Numbered from the stretch's first letter, positions 51,178-61,446 are shown. The stretch: 64,000 nucleotides of DNA from an uncultured Clostridia bacterium (GCA_947591315.1 CANQDD010000002.1:62001-126000); one strand, 5' to 3'. The notes: a model not told the origin generated them from the letters alone. Numbers and translations: made by a program.

Positions 51178-54100
51178 ATGAAACCTAAAAAAATAACAGT
51201 GTTTTTGACGGTTATCGCCATATTTTTAAGCGGTATAAACGGATTATGCGTGTTCGCCCGCGACGATGGCGGTACGGTTGAACTACCGCCAACCGGACTT
51301 TTAACAAACGAGCTTGAAAGCCCGCTGAACGTCGAAGAACCTACCTTCGGTTGGATTGTAAATTCAGAGGGTGAAAACGTGGTGCAAACCGCGTATGAGA
51401 TTGTTGTGACCGACGATATAACCGGCGATACAGTATGGGACAGCGGAAAGGTAAAATCATCGCGGCAGTCGTATGTGCCCTACGGTACGGAAAGTGAGGC
51501 GGAGCCGTCAAATGATTGGGCGGTTTCATTGTCGGATGCGGTTATTGACAGAAATGTATTGACGCAGGTAACGGTGTCGGCGAATGAGGATATTGACGGC
51601 GCGGCGGTGTTTGCGGCAGCGTATAGTCAAAACAGCGCTCTTGCCGGTGTCGCTCTAAAGACCGTTGAAGAAAAGACCTCCGGAGCAAGCGAAACAATTA
51701 CTTTCGACGATGGAATAACAATTCCGGAAAACGGAAGTGTTAAACTGTTCGTATGGGACAGCGCGGAGCATATAATGCCGCTTTCAGCGGTATACGAACC
51801 GCTTTCGGACAATACCGATGGAAATGACGTTATCAGCCGTCAGCTTGAAGCGGGACATCCGTATTCGTGGAAAGTTAAGACATGGACGAAGTCGGAAAAC
51901 AGTGCGGAAACAGAATCCGATTTCAGTGATACGGCTCACTTCGCGACAGGTCTCAGATCGGCGGACGAGTGGAACGCAAAATGGATAAGCGATGGCAGCG
52001 GCGGCGCGGAAGCTAACGTCGGAACATATGACCATTATTGGTACGTGGGAACATCCACGCGGCTTAACGGAAATGTCAAGGCGGCATACGCGTACATATC
52101 GGGCTTGCAGGATTACGACCTCTATGTAAACGATACAGAAATAGGCAGAGGGCAGTCGTTTGATTATGCGTCCGAATCGCGCTATCAGGGCTGGGATATT
52201 ACGGACGCGGTAAAGAAGGATGAAAATCAAATCAACGTCGGAGCGCTCATACGCACATACGGCGGCGGTCAGGGCAGAGCGGCTGTTGACGCTGGATTTC
52301 TGGCGCATATAAATATATTCTATACGGACGGCACAGTTCAGACCGTCGTTACAGACAACACATGGAAGGTGTCCGGAAATACCCCGTTCGCGGCGGGCAG
52401 AACAAAGCGCAACGGCGAGGGCGATTTTGTTGAAAAATACGACGCTCAAAAGGCGATTAACTTTACCGGCAATAATTTTGATGACAGCTCATGGACTGCG
52501 GCGACGGAAATTACGGCGGATAAAATCCCGACGGATACACCCATTGCGGAGCTTTCAAAACCGACAGCAGAGATTGTTAACCCCGTCTCGGTAACACGTC
52601 TTTCCGACGGAACGACAATAGCGGATTTCGGAAAGGTTATTCCTGCGCGTCCTCATATAGAATTTGCAAACGGAACTGCGGGAACGCAAATTGCAATATA
52701 CGGCGGATACGTACTCACTGCGGACGGTAAGGTCGACACGAGTAAATACGCGTCGCAAAGCACGGATATGCGTTGGGTATATACGCAGACAACCGGTGCG
52801 CAGACATATGACGCTTGGGATCATCTGGCGTTTAGATATTTGCAGATACCCAACTGCGGCGAGAATCTTACGACTGAAACAATTGCCGCTAAAATAGTGC
52901 ATACAAACGTCCCTGAAGAGCGTGACAGCACGTTTGTAACGTCAAACGATACGCTCAATAAAGTGTATGAGATGATGAAGCGCTCATCGTTATACGGTAT
53001 ACAGAACGAGTTTGTAGACACGCCGACACGCGAAAAAGGACAATTTACCGACGATGCTCGGAACATAAGCGAGGCGGCTATGGCGACGCAGTTTGAACGC
53101 GAGGCTACAAGAAAGGCTCTTAATCAGTTTATGGCGTCGGCTGACCGATACTGGACAAACGAGGACGGAACGCCAATGGGACGTTACAACAGCGTATATC
53201 CCAATGTTGACGGTAAGCGCGATATACCCGAATATTCGGTCAACTTCCCGCAGTTTGTGTGGAATTACTATATAAACACCGGAGATAAAGCGATGCTTGA
53301 AAAGGCGTATCCGTACATAAAGGCTACGGCGAATTACATATCGGAAAATATAGGAAGCTCCGGTCTTGTCGAACAGCTCGCCGGCGGCGACAGTAATCCA
53401 AATCAATATCAGTACGGCATAGTAGACTGGCCCGCTGCGGGACGATTCGGATATGACTGGTCGAACTGCAAAAACGGCGCGTTTACGACGGTCAATATGC
53501 TTTCAAAGCACGCGTTTGACGTTGTCGCTCTCGCGGCGGAGGAGCTTGGGAAAACCGCCGATGCTTCCGATATGGAAGGACGAAGCAAGAATTTAAAATC
53601 GGCGATAAATGAACAACTAATAAACTCCGACGGACTTTACTGCGACGGACTCACATCGTCGGGAACACAGTCAGCGCACGTTTCACAGCATGCCAATTCC
53701 TATGCGCTCGCGTTTGACATAGCCGACGGCGAAACAAAGAAAGCGGCGGCGGACTATGCCGCGTCACTCGGAATGAAACAGGGACCGATGACGGCGGATT
53801 TGCTTGTGAAGGGGCTTTTTAACGGCAGAAAGGATACGGCGGCTTTGAAGCTTCTGACGGAGCCCAACGATTACGGCTGGGCGAAGGAAATCTCAAACGG
53901 CTACACGTTCACGTTTGAATCATGGGAGGCGGACAGCCTTGCAAACGAGGATTCGCAGTCGCATTCGTGGGGCGCGACAGCCGCGTCTGACATTCTTAAA
54001 AATCTCGCGGGCGTGACAGTTACAAAAGCGGGCGCGGAGGAAGTGAAAATCGCTCCGGCATACGTTGATTTAACCAATCTCGACGCGCAGGTTTCTACGG

Positions 54101-55497
54101 AGCGCGGAAAGGTCGGCGTAAATTATGAGCGCAATGATACAAGCTATACAATAACTGTAACCGTGCCGGCGAATGTTACGGCGCGCATAGAGCTTCCCAA
54201 CATTGGTGAGGGAACGTATAAGAGGAACGGCGAGGAAGTCGAGCGCGTTATGACGGTCGGCAGCGGTACATACGAATTTGTTTTCGACGGAACGATAACA
54301 CCGCCGGAAAAGATAGAATACAGAACTCCCGCGCCGAACGGAATATTCGGTTCGGACGATCCAGACACAAGCACATATACATGGACAATAGGAAATTCCA
54401 CCGATAATCTCCCGACATACAGTGACACAAACAACTATGCCGACCTTACGATAGGTCTCGGTACGGGTGACTCGCTGTCGGAATATGAGGGCATTAAATT
54501 CGGCGGCACGGCAGTTCCGGATAGCGGCCCGGTTACAAACAGATATTTGCTTGTCGAGCCGAAGCGTGACGGTACGTTCACAATAAATGTGACAGGCGGT
54601 GGCACAAGTAATAACAGAGTGTATTATTATGACTTTAATAATTCAAATGTTGACCTGACACAATGCACAAAGACAAACGGTACGATTGCAAAGAACATTG
54701 ATCCAAACGTGCCGACCGATGTTACAATAGACATGAAAGCGGGACACAAATATGTTGTCTACCCATATACAAATAAAGGTGGCGGTACAATATCGGCTAT
54801 TTCATATAAATATACCGATACCGGTTCGGAGGACAACATCTCAAATACGGAAATAAAGGTAAAGGACAGCGCGCAATATGTATTATCGGCAGATAATAAC
54901 AGCCATACAATAACGGCTGTACTCGGAGCGTCAGGCAATGATATAATGAACGACATAGAGCCGCTTATATCCGGTTCAAGTCTGGCATTCGAGGTGAGCG
55001 CGGACGGTAAAATACTTACGGTAACAGCGCTGGACGGCAGAACCGCGGTGGAATACACAATATTATATGCCAAGACATGGGATTTCTCAACATTTACCGA
55101 TGAGGTTAAAATGACGATGGACGGCATAGCAGTGCCCGATTACGATGGACTTAAAATTTCGTTGGCAGGAAACGGAAATGACACTGACCATGACAAGATA
55201 ACCACTGACGGAGTATATTGGCGTGGCGGCGCGTCAGATGGCAACAGCGTAAGATACATAGCTTATACTCCCGACAAGGACGGAACGCTTATGGCGACGG
55301 GTAAATTAAATTCAAGCGGCGGGCGCTGGGGAATATCCAACTCGCTCGATGTAAGCTCGTTTAAAGCCGACAGCAGTAGCTCGACGAGTACGTCCGAAAC
55401 AACAGTTTCACTCCACTGCAATGCGGGAACGACTTACTATATCATGCCAAAAGCAAAATCGGCATCGGTTTATTCAATCTCATATATTTCTGATTGA
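51178..55497 (+). CDS. Secreted alpha-L-rhamnosidase-like protein, GH78
   Basis: The 1439-residue protein has a signal peptide (about 1-28). An N-terminal Ig-like region (PTGLLTNELESPLNVEEPTF) is interrupted by a recurrent module (about 105-215, ending KLFVWDSAEHIMPL). Next come beta domains with the lectin-like GLQDYDLYVND part, and an (alpha/alpha)6 catalytic domain at about 590-960. The motif DTPTREKGQFTDD (about 611) corresponds to the family's DCPQRDERLGWTGD, keeping the Arg-Glu pair. A beta-sandwich (about 990-1070) and two related C-terminal CBM-like modules (about 1090-1235 and 1330-1439) follow. It should release rhamnose from plant or bacterial glycans outside the cell. The TTG at 51157 is rejected: AAAGGA lies 9 nt before the ATG at 51178. 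No anchor was seen. Confidence 0.87.
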   Translation: MKPKKITVFLTVIAIFLSGINGLCVFARDDGGTVELPPTGLLTNELESPLNVEEPTFGWIVNSEGENVVQTAYEIVVTDDITGDTVWDSGKVKSSRQSYVPYGTESEAEPSNDWAVSLSDAVIDRNVLTQVTVSANEDIDGAAVFAAAYSQNSALAGVALKTVEEKTSGASETITFDDGITIPENGSVKLFVWDSAEHIMPLSAVYEPLSDNTDGNDVISRQLEAGHPYSWKVKTWTKSENSAETESDFSDTAHFATGLRSADEWNAKWISDGSGGAEANVGTYDHYWYVGTSTRLNGNVKAAYAYISGLQDYDLYVNDTEIGRGQSFDYASESRYQGWDITDAVKKDENQINVGALIRTYGGGQGRAAVDAGFLAHINIFYTDGTVQTVVTDNTWKVSGNTPFAAGRTKRNGEGDFVEKYDAQKAINFTGNNFDDSSWTAATEITADKIPTDTPIAELSKPTAEIVNPVSVTRLSDGTTIADFGKVIPARPHIEFANGTAGTQIAIYGGYVLTADGKVDTSKYASQSTDMRWVYTQTTGAQTYDAWDHLAFRYLQIPNCGENLTTETIAAKIVHTNVPEERDSTFVTSNDTLNKVYEMMKRSSLYGIQNEFVDTPTREKGQFTDDARNISEAAMATQFEREATRKALNQFMASADRYWTNEDGTPMGRYNSVYPNVDGKRDIPEYSVNFPQFVWNYYINTGDKAMLEKAYPYIKATANYISENIGSSGLVEQLAGGDSNPNQYQYGIVDWPAAGRFGYDWSNCKNGAFTTVNMLSKHAFDVVALAAEELGKTADASDMEGRSKNLKSAINEQLINSDGLYCDGLTSSGTQSAHVSQHANSYALAFDIADGETKKAAADYAASLGMKQGPMTADLLVKGLFNGRKDTAALKLLTEPNDYGWAKEISNGYTFTFESWEADSLANEDSQSHSWGATAASDILKNLAGVTVTKAGAEEVKIAPAYVDLTNLDAQVSTERGKVGVNYERNDTSYTITVTVPANVTARIELPNIGEGTYKRNGEEVERVMTVGSGTYEFVFDGTITPPEKIEYRTPAPNGIFGSDDPDTSTYTWTIGNSTDNLPTYSDTNNYADLTIGLGTGDSLSEYEGIKFGGTAVPDSGPVTNRYLLVEPKRDGTFTINVTGGGTSNNRVYYYDFNNSNVDLTQCTKTNGTIAKNIDPNVPTDVTIDMKAGHKYVVYPYTNKGGGTISAISYKYTDTGSEDNISNTEIKVKDSAQYVLSADNNSHTITAVLGASGNDIMNDIEPLISGSSLAFEVSADGKILTVTALDGRTAVEYTILYAKTWDFSTFTDEVKMTMDGIAVPDYDGLKISLAGNGNDTDHDKITTDGVYWRGGASDGNSVRYIAYTPDKDGTLMATGKLNSSGGRWGISNSLDVSSFKADSSSSTSTSETTVSLHCNAGTTYYIMPKAKSASVYSISYISD

Positions 55498-55915
55498 TTA
55501 AAATATAAAAACACGGTACACGTTTTCTATTTCCTCTCTTCTCTTGTGTACCGTGTTTTTGTTTTTAATTTTACCGTCCTGTTCATCACGCTGCTTACGT
55601 TGACCATGCTGTTCGTCGGCTTGTCGGCGTTTCTGATCCAAATCCTTGCGGATGGATTTCCGTGTATGCGGCGTATATTTGCCGAGTTCCATATCAATTT
55701 CATCTTTAGCGGCTTTCAGTAAATCATAGTTACTGCGATAGCCGTACTGTTGTTGGATTTTCGTCCATAGCGATTTCATCGTATCGCGGGAATTGCTCCG
55801 TTCTTCTTGAACGGCAGGCATATCTTCGGGCGAAATGTCGGCAATGGTCGCTTTGAAATCAGATATATCCGATTTAATCTGCTCGGCAAGCTGCAAATTG
55901 CGCGCTGATATAATT
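55498..55915 (-). pseudogene. Relic of a mobilization-type protein (C-terminal fragment)
   Basis: A 132-codon frame (55498-55896, open a little further upstream) encodes a charged helical piece with DISDFKATIADISPEDMPAV and KIQQQYGYRSNYDLLKAAKD. It resembles the helical C-terminal parts of relaxase or mobilization proteins, by impression only. Its last 20 codons are made by the GH78 terminator, and it abuts a truncated tnpV on the other strand, so it is read as a broken mobile-element remnant. Confidence 0.4.
55507..55566. terminator. Terminator after the GH78 gene
   Basis: A perfect 15-bp stem (55507-55521 with 55546-55560) and T-rich end. The convergent mobile-element relic frame runs through it, showing that the end of that frame is not native. 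Confidence 0.88.
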
Positions 55916-55927
55916 TTAAGAGATGGG

Positions 55928-56188
55928 ATGATGAGAGAGGATTATCTGAAACAGCACAATCCGGGGCTTTGGAACAGACTCATGCTCTGTGGGGAACTGA
56001 CAGAACATCTGAACGAGATCGACAAGACGGCGCGGGAACGGATAGAACGGATGATGCCGGAACTGATGAAGTCAGCAGGAGTGACAGAAGAACCAAAACG
56101 AATGAACCCTCTCAAATGGGTGGGCTTAGTCAATGCTTGTAAATCGCAGGCGGAGGAGATTGTATTCGCGGAATTAGTGTACTGTTGA
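55928..56188 (+). pseudogene. Truncated TnpV-like transposon protein
   Basis: The 86 residues MREDYLKQHNPGLWNRLMLC to KSQAEEIVFAELVYC match the C-terminal two-thirds of TnpV proteins of Clostridia integrative elements (pattern YL...LxxGxLxxxLxxID...EGVTE...W...NNxxxxAEEIV...L.Y). The N-terminal part (the PDL-type repeat segment) is missing: upstream the frame runs into unrelated sequence shared with the opposite relic. Confidence 0.6.
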
Positions 56189-56217
56189 ACTAAATAACAA
56201 ATTTATTCATATCGCAT

Positions 56218-56269
56218 AAAAAAGAGCGTAATATTATGTGTTATAAATTCACATAATATTACGCTTTTT
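56218..56269. terminator. Bidirectional terminator between tnpV relic and SLH gene
   Basis: A perfect 15-bp stem (56226-56240 with 56250-56264), flanked by A6 and T5, serves either strand. Confidence 0.92.
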
Positions 56270-56301
56270 CTGTTATTTACTCTGATTATATATATCAAAT
56301 A

Positions 56302-57924
56302 TCAATCGCGATTATCTTTAAATGCGTCAAGCCTTGTCCGCACGTTCTTCTCAAGATTGCGATAGAAGAATTGATAGTCGTAAAGGTGGTACACTCCGCT
56401 GCCGAACACATCGAGTCCCGGAGGATATTCCTCGGGCGTGACGTCGGTGACCTTCAGCGCGCCGCGCACATCGTCGATATATGCTCCGGTCAGGGCGGGT
56501 TCTTCGTTTTTGATGTTTCCGCCGTAATCGGTGAAGCACGAGCCAAGATCAAGGCTCTTATCAGCGGGAGTGCCATCGGTTTTCCAGTTAAGCGGATTTA
56601 TCGAGAGGGACTTTGTGCCCTTCGGTATTATTATAGAATCGTCAACATCGGGAGCCTCGCATGTGAACGCGATTATAACTCCGGTGTCGTTTTCGTCCTC
56701 AGCGGGTTTAAGCTGCGGGTATTTTTTTGTCTCGTCCTCGGTGAGCCTCCAGCCTATGGCGTAGCACGCCACAAGTTGATCCCGGGCAGATTTGTCCGCG
56801 AAATAATCTCTCACAAGTCTTATGCACATATCTCCGCCCTGCGAGAATCCCGCAAGTATTATCGGACGACCGCCGTTCACGTTTTCGTAATAATATTCAA
56901 ACGCGTCTTTTATATCTTCGTAAGCGGACGCGAGATATTTTTCTCTTTCGCTCTCATCCATGGTGTAGACTTCAAGGCCGACCTGCCGATAATACGGAGC
57001 AAAAAATCGGCTGTCGTCGTCATATATTCCCTTTTCCATATTGATCGCGCCCAGGAAGTTCGATTTGGTTTTCTCGTCCGAAAGGCTCATGTTGCCGCCG
57101 TCCATGTAAACCGTCGGGCAAACAAAGAACACATCGGCGGTCTTGTCGGTATCACCGCTTTCAAAATACGCCCAGTTTGCAGCGTCGGAGTAGTCGACCG
57201 CGGTGCTTTGCGGCTCGAGCCGAGCGAGTATCGCCGCAAACTCGGCGCGGGTTATGCTCGCCGCGGGAGCAAGACTGCCGTCGGGATAGCCGTTTATCAC
57301 TCCCGCTCCGAATGCCCACTGTATCGCGGACACGGCATATTCGCTGATCTCAGCTACATCGGTGAAGCCCGATATGTCCGTGCTCTCGCCCTGCGAAACA
57401 TCCGCGCCATTATATCGCGCATATCTGTAGAGTATCGCCGCGGTCTGCTCGCGCGTCACGTTTTCTTCCGGTCTGAACGTGCCATCCTCAAAGCCTGTCA
57501 CTATGCCGTTTTCGGCCGCCCATGCGACATGCGGAGCGTAGTAAGCGTCCGCGTCAACGTCCGTAAACGGTGACGCAGCGCCGGAAACAGCTCCCGACAT
57601 ATGTCCTATAATTGTTGCCAGCATTCCGCGCGTAAGCGTCATATTCGGACCAAATTCCGTATCGCCCACGCCTTTTACAATACCTTTGTTATACGCTTCG
57701 CAAACCGCGTTATAGTACCAGTCCGAGGGGCTGACGTCGGCAAACGGCAGTCCGCTTCCCGACGGTTGGTTTATGTCGGGTGTTTGAGGCTCGCTTGTCT
57801 GCGTCGCGGCTATGGCGGTGATTTTTGTTCCATCCTCCGAAGCGGCAAAAGCTCCCACGGGAACAAGCGATACCGCCATGACCGCCGAGATAACACATGA
57901 TAAAATTTTCTTAAAGCGCCTCAT
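56302..57924 (-). CDS. SLH-anchored cell-surface DUF3089 hydrolase
   Basis: The 540-residue protein has a signal peptide (about 1-28), three SLH domains (about 58-112, 118-172 and 185-237; for example PFADVSPSDWYYNAV and ENVTREQTAAILYRYA) and a C-terminal alpha/beta-hydrolase of DUF3089 type (about 245-520). The latter has VFFVCPTVYM, the nucleophile elbow GFSQGGD near 358 and later Asp and His candidates. SLH domains bind pyruvylated secondary cell-wall polymer, so the hydrolase would sit on the surface. The substrate is unknown; an ester is likely. Confidence 0.87.
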   Translation of the reverse strand: MRRFKKILSCVISAVMAVSLVPVGAFAASEDGTKITAIAATQTSEPQTPDINQPSGSGLPFADVSPSDWYYNAVCEAYNKGIVKGVGDTEFGPNMTLTRGMLATIIGHMSGAVSGAASPFTDVDADAYYAPHVAWAAENGIVTGFEDGTFRPEENVTREQTAAILYRYARYNGADVSQGESTDISGFTDVAEISEYAVSAIQWAFGAGVINGYPDGSLAPAASITRAEFAAILARLEPQSTAVDYSDAANWAYFESGDTDKTADVFFVCPTVYMDGGNMSLSDEKTKSNFLGAINMEKGIYDDDSRFFAPYYRQVGLEVYTMDESEREKYLASAYEDIKDAFEYYYENVNGGRPIILAGFSQGGDMCIRLVRDYFADKSARDQLVACYAIGWRLTEDETKKYPQLKPAEDENDTGVIIAFTCEAPDVDDSIIIPKGTKSLSINPLNWKTDGTPADKSLDLGSCFTDYGGNIKNEEPALTGAYIDDVRGALKVTDVTPEEYPPGLDVFGSGVYHLYDYQFFYRNLEKNVRTRLDAFKDNRD

Positions 57925-57986
57925 AATTTTGACCCCCGTTGTATTATAGATTTATATTAACTGCTTAAAAACATAATACCGTAACA

Positions 57987-58015
57987 ATTATATCACAACT
58001 CTCGGAAAATTTCAA
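57987..58015 (-). promoter_or_regulatory. Promoter for the SLH hydrolase gene
   Basis: TTGAAA (58010-58015), 17 nt, TATAAT (57987-57992) on the minus strand. Confidence 0.75.
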
Positions 58016-58059
58016 ATTTGTTTGCGCTCGCAAACATGAGTTATTTCGCAAAAGCGGAA

Positions 58060-58088
58060 TAGACAGCAGCAAAGTTTTGTGTTATAAT
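58060..58088 (+). promoter_or_regulatory. Promoter for the subtilisin gene
   Basis: TAGACA (58060-58065), 17 nt, TATAAT (58083-58088). It is divergent from the SLH gene promoter, 45 bp apart. Confidence 0.72.
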
Positions 58089-58119
58089 ATACACGATAAA
58101 TTCTGAAGGGACGGATATT

Positions 58120-61100
58120 ATGCATAAAAAAATAACTTCGGCAATTTTGTCGGCGCTGCTGCTTTTCGGAGCGGTAAATATGCCCATGTTGGCAGAGGAC
58201 GAAAAAGTTACGCTTATAGTCGAGACCGAGGGCGCTCCGCTTCTCGGAACCAAAGACGCCGCTTTGATGGGCGCGTCAAAGTTTTTAAAAACCGACGAAG
58301 CAAAGGATACCGAGGCGCGGCTTTTGAGCGCGCAGGACAAGGTCAAGTCGGCGGTCAAAAGACGCTCGGGTGCGGACGCGGACAAAGGCTTTACCTACAC
58401 AAGCGTTTTTAACGGATTTTCAATGGAGGCACGCGAGAGCGACATTGAAACAATAAAGTCAATCGACGGCGTCAAAAACGTGTATATATCCGAAGCGGTC
58501 GAATTTCCCGTTCAGCCCGCCTCGGACGGAGAAAGCGCGCCCGGCTTCGGCGCGCAGATGATGAACGCGCAGGCGATGTATGACAACGGCTATAACGGCA
58601 GCGGGCAAGCCGTGGCGATCATAGACGCGGGATTTGATGTCGTTCACGAATTTTTCTCATCGACCGCGGAAGACCCGAGATTGTCTAAAAGCTATGTAAA
58701 AGATCTTATCGAAAATAACGAGCTTAATGCGAAGGCTGAGGCAAATCAGGTTTATAAAAACGCGAAGATTCCGTTCGCCTATGATTACGGCGACAATGAC
58801 GCGGATGTGTATTACCCTCAGCTGTCGCACGGCACTCATGTAGCGGGCATCGCGGCGGGCAAGAACGGTGTGTTTGAGGGAACGACATTCTCCGGCGTCG
58901 CGCCCGAGGCTCAGCTCGTCTTGATGAAAATTGCCGACTCGGAAGGCAGCACATATAACTCCATTATCCTCGCCGCGATGGACGACGCGGCTAAAATGGA
59001 TGTGTGCGCGGTCAATATAAGCTTGGGCACATCGCTGGCGGATTCCCCGATGTACACGACCGCCTGCGATAACCTGAAAAACGCGGGAATTGCGGTCATC
59101 AGCGCCGCCGGAAATGATGACAGATACGACGAGACCGCCGAAAACCCCGATTACAGCTATAGTGAATATCCGGCAATCTGCTCAGCATCGACCACGGTCG
59201 CGTCGTGCGACACGGACAAGAGATGGCTCATAGGCGGCGGAATAACACTCGCCGACGGAGAGAAGATCGTCGTTGACCAGTCTGTATACAGCGAGCTGTT
59301 TTTCAAAAAATTCTCGGATAAATTTTATGACTATGTGTATGTGGGCAGCGAGATAACTCCGCCCGAGGATGTTGTGAAAGGAAAAATCGTTATCTCTGTT
59401 TTGAACAGCGGAATAACAAGCAGGTATCTTTTAGATTGCGGAGCCGTGGGAATGATGTTTGTGGAAAACGACGAGGTCGACGGCAGACTGCATACCGTGA
59501 GCGATGAAATACCGGGGCTGGTGGTGCGCAGATCGTATGGCGAGAAGCTTATAAACGCTGAGGACAAGCGGCTTAAGACCGACGCGGAAATATGCACTCT
59601 CTACGGGGAATTCCCCGACGCGGGAATATCCGATTACAGCAACTGGGCGACCGGTTCAAGTCTTGAGCTAAAGCCCGAGATCGCCGCGCCCGGCGGCAAT
59701 ATTCTGTCGTCGGTCAACGGTGACGAATACGAAAACAACAGCGGCACGTCTATGGCGGCTCCGCATATAACCGGCGCTATGGCGCTGATGAGCGGATTTG
59801 TCGAGGCTGAATACCCCGAGGTTGCGGGCGCGGATAAGGTCGCGCTTATGGAAAATATTTTGATGAGCTCGGCGAGCATTATGTTCTCCGACAACGAAAA
59901 GACCCTTCCCATATCGCCGCGCAAGCAGGGCGCGGGACTTGCGAATTTAGACGATGCGCTGACAATTCCCGTAATCTTAAAGGGCGACAGCGGCAAGTCA
60001 AAGCTCAGCCTCGGCGATATGCTCGGCGATGAGATAACGCTTAACTTCACAGCCGAGAACCTGACCGACAGCGACGTAACCTACGACGATATATCGATTT
60101 GCGCGCTTACCGACGGATATGAAAGCAAAAACGGCGAAAATATGATCTCTGACTCGGTTCCGCTTGAGATCACCGATGCAGAAGCTCCCGGAAGCGTGAC
60201 CGTTCCCGCAAACGGCAAAACAGAGGTAAGCATAAAAATCACTCTAAACGGCGAGCAGACCGCGGCAAATAAGGAAATATTCACAAACGGCTTTTGGGTG
60301 GACGGTTATATAACCTTAAGCGCGAAGGACGGTTCGGTGACAAAATCGAGCATGCCCTACACGGGATTTTACGGCGACTGGATATCGTTTGACGCGTTTT
60401 CTCCCTCGTATTTTGAGGAGGGCGGCAGCGCCGCAAACGGTTATATCGGATTTAATTCCAATGTACTCGGCACAAACTTGTTTGTGAGCGGCGACGAGGA
60501 TAAAAATGAGTATGAAAGTGAAAGCTATGTTGGCATATCGAGCCTGACCGACACGGGCTATCAGGTAAGAGTGCGCATGCTGCGCGCCCTCGTTGACACG
60601 GCCTTGACCGTCAAAGACTCGGGCGGCAATGTCGTGTATGAGAAAAAGCGTAACGACGGTCTGTGCCGCAAGATCGAAAGCAATGATTACTTTGAGAATA
60701 TTTCATTGGATGGGCTCGGCCTTCCCGAAGGCGACTATACCGCGGTCCTTTCAGGAAAATTCGTGTACGGAGGCAAAAGCAGAACCGAGGAAAAGACGTA
60801 TAAGTTTTATATCGACTCCGAGCTGCCTGAGATAAGAGATCCGAGAATTTACGAAGAAAACGGCAAAAAATACGCGTCGTTTAAGGCTAGCGATAACCGC
60901 TATCTGATGGGCGCCATGGCAAATGACGGAAGCAACATGGTGAACTCGGCGGTCAAGGCTCAAAAAGAGGCGGAAATAACGCTTGATATAACAAATCTGA
61001 ATGAGGAGACACTTGAATTTTCGGTTTCCGATTATGCCTATAACACGTATGATTTCAAGATTGGCGGGATAGATGCCGAGATAACCGACAGCATTACGGG

Positions 61101-61359
61101 CGGAGGCAGCGCCGCGTTTATAGCGAGCATCGCCAACAACGCCGCCGACGCTGACGCGGATATTATAATGGCGCTATATGACAGCAACGGAGTTATGATT
61201 GACGTAGATGTGCAAAACGCGTTCATAAACAGCGGCGAGAAGCTCTCGCTCGCATTCAGCTTTGAAAGCGCGCCGACCGCAGCCGAGGCCAAGCTGTTCG
61301 TCTGGGAGCACGACAAACTGACCCCTCTGTGCGCCCCCGTGATATTCACTGAATTTTAA
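58120..61359 (+). CDS. Secreted subtilisin-like serine protease (S8), multidomain
   Basis: The 1079-residue protein has a signal peptide (about 1-23) and an I9-like propeptide (about 25-130). The S8 catalytic domain has Asp in AIIDAGFD (about 169), His in SHGTHVAGIAAG (about 236) and Ser in SGTSMAAPH (about 543), with the oxyanion Asn in ISAAGNDD. A PA domain interrupts the catalytic domain at about 400-480, as in lactocepin and C5a-peptidase types. A long beta-rich C-terminal half ends in a recurrent module (KLFVWEHDKLTPL). No LPXTG or SLH anchor is present. It should degrade proteins or mature surface proteins outside the cell. GAAGGGA precedes the ATG. Confidence 0.93.
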   Translation: MHKKITSAILSALLLFGAVNMPMLAEDEKVTLIVETEGAPLLGTKDAALMGASKFLKTDEAKDTEARLLSAQDKVKSAVKRRSGADADKGFTYTSVFNGFSMEARESDIETIKSIDGVKNVYISEAVEFPVQPASDGESAPGFGAQMMNAQAMYDNGYNGSGQAVAIIDAGFDVVHEFFSSTAEDPRLSKSYVKDLIENNELNAKAEANQVYKNAKIPFAYDYGDNDADVYYPQLSHGTHVAGIAAGKNGVFEGTTFSGVAPEAQLVLMKIADSEGSTYNSIILAAMDDAAKMDVCAVNISLGTSLADSPMYTTACDNLKNAGIAVISAAGNDDRYDETAENPDYSYSEYPAICSASTTVASCDTDKRWLIGGGITLADGEKIVVDQSVYSELFFKKFSDKFYDYVYVGSEITPPEDVVKGKIVISVLNSGITSRYLLDCGAVGMMFVENDEVDGRLHTVSDEIPGLVVRRSYGEKLINAEDKRLKTDAEICTLYGEFPDAGISDYSNWATGSSLELKPEIAAPGGNILSSVNGDEYENNSGTSMAAPHITGAMALMSGFVEAEYPEVAGADKVALMENILMSSASIMFSDNEKTLPISPRKQGAGLANLDDALTIPVILKGDSGKSKLSLGDMLGDEITLNFTAENLTDSDVTYDDISICALTDGYESKNGENMISDSVPLEITDAEAPGSVTVPANGKTEVSIKITLNGEQTAANKEIFTNGFWVDGYITLSAKDGSVTKSSMPYTGFYGDWISFDAFSPSYFEEGGSAANGYIGFNSNVLGTNLFVSGDEDKNEYESESYVGISSLTDTGYQVRVRMLRALVDTALTVKDSGGNVVYEKKRNDGLCRKIESNDYFENISLDGLGLPEGDYTAVLSGKFVYGGKSRTEEKTYKFYIDSELPEIRDPRIYEENGKKYASFKASDNRYLMGAMANDGSNMVNSAVKAQKEAEITLDITNLNEETLEFSVSDYAYNTYDFKIGGIDAEITDSITGGGSAAFIASIANNAADADADIIMALYDSNGVMIDVDVQNAFINSGEKLSLAFSFESAPTAAEAKLFVWEHDKLTPLCAPVIFTEF

Positions 61360-61369
61360 AACCATTTAA

Positions 61370-61425
61370 GCCGGACGGCACATCGCCGTCCGGCTGCGTT
61401 TGCAGGGGCGGATATTATCCGCCCG
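61370..61425. repeat. Hairpin and short palindrome between the last two genes
   Basis: GCCGGACGGC (61370-61379) pairs with GCCGTCCGGC (61385-61394), possibly ending transcription of the convergent genes though no T run follows. A GGGGCGGATATTATCCGCCC unit (61402-61425) follows; its complement is found upstream of feoAB. Confidence 0.75.
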
Positions 61426-61446
61426 TCTGCCTCGCCCACCTGTGGT

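Noticed and set aside
55835-56188. A 117-codon frame as an intact TnpV gene
   Set aside because: The first 31 codons do not match the TnpV N-terminus and are shared antisense with the mobilization relic; only the later part fits the family.
56371-57573. A 400-codon plus-strand frame opposite the SLH hydrolase gene
   Set aside because: It is antisense to clear SLH and DUF3089 domains and has no RBS.
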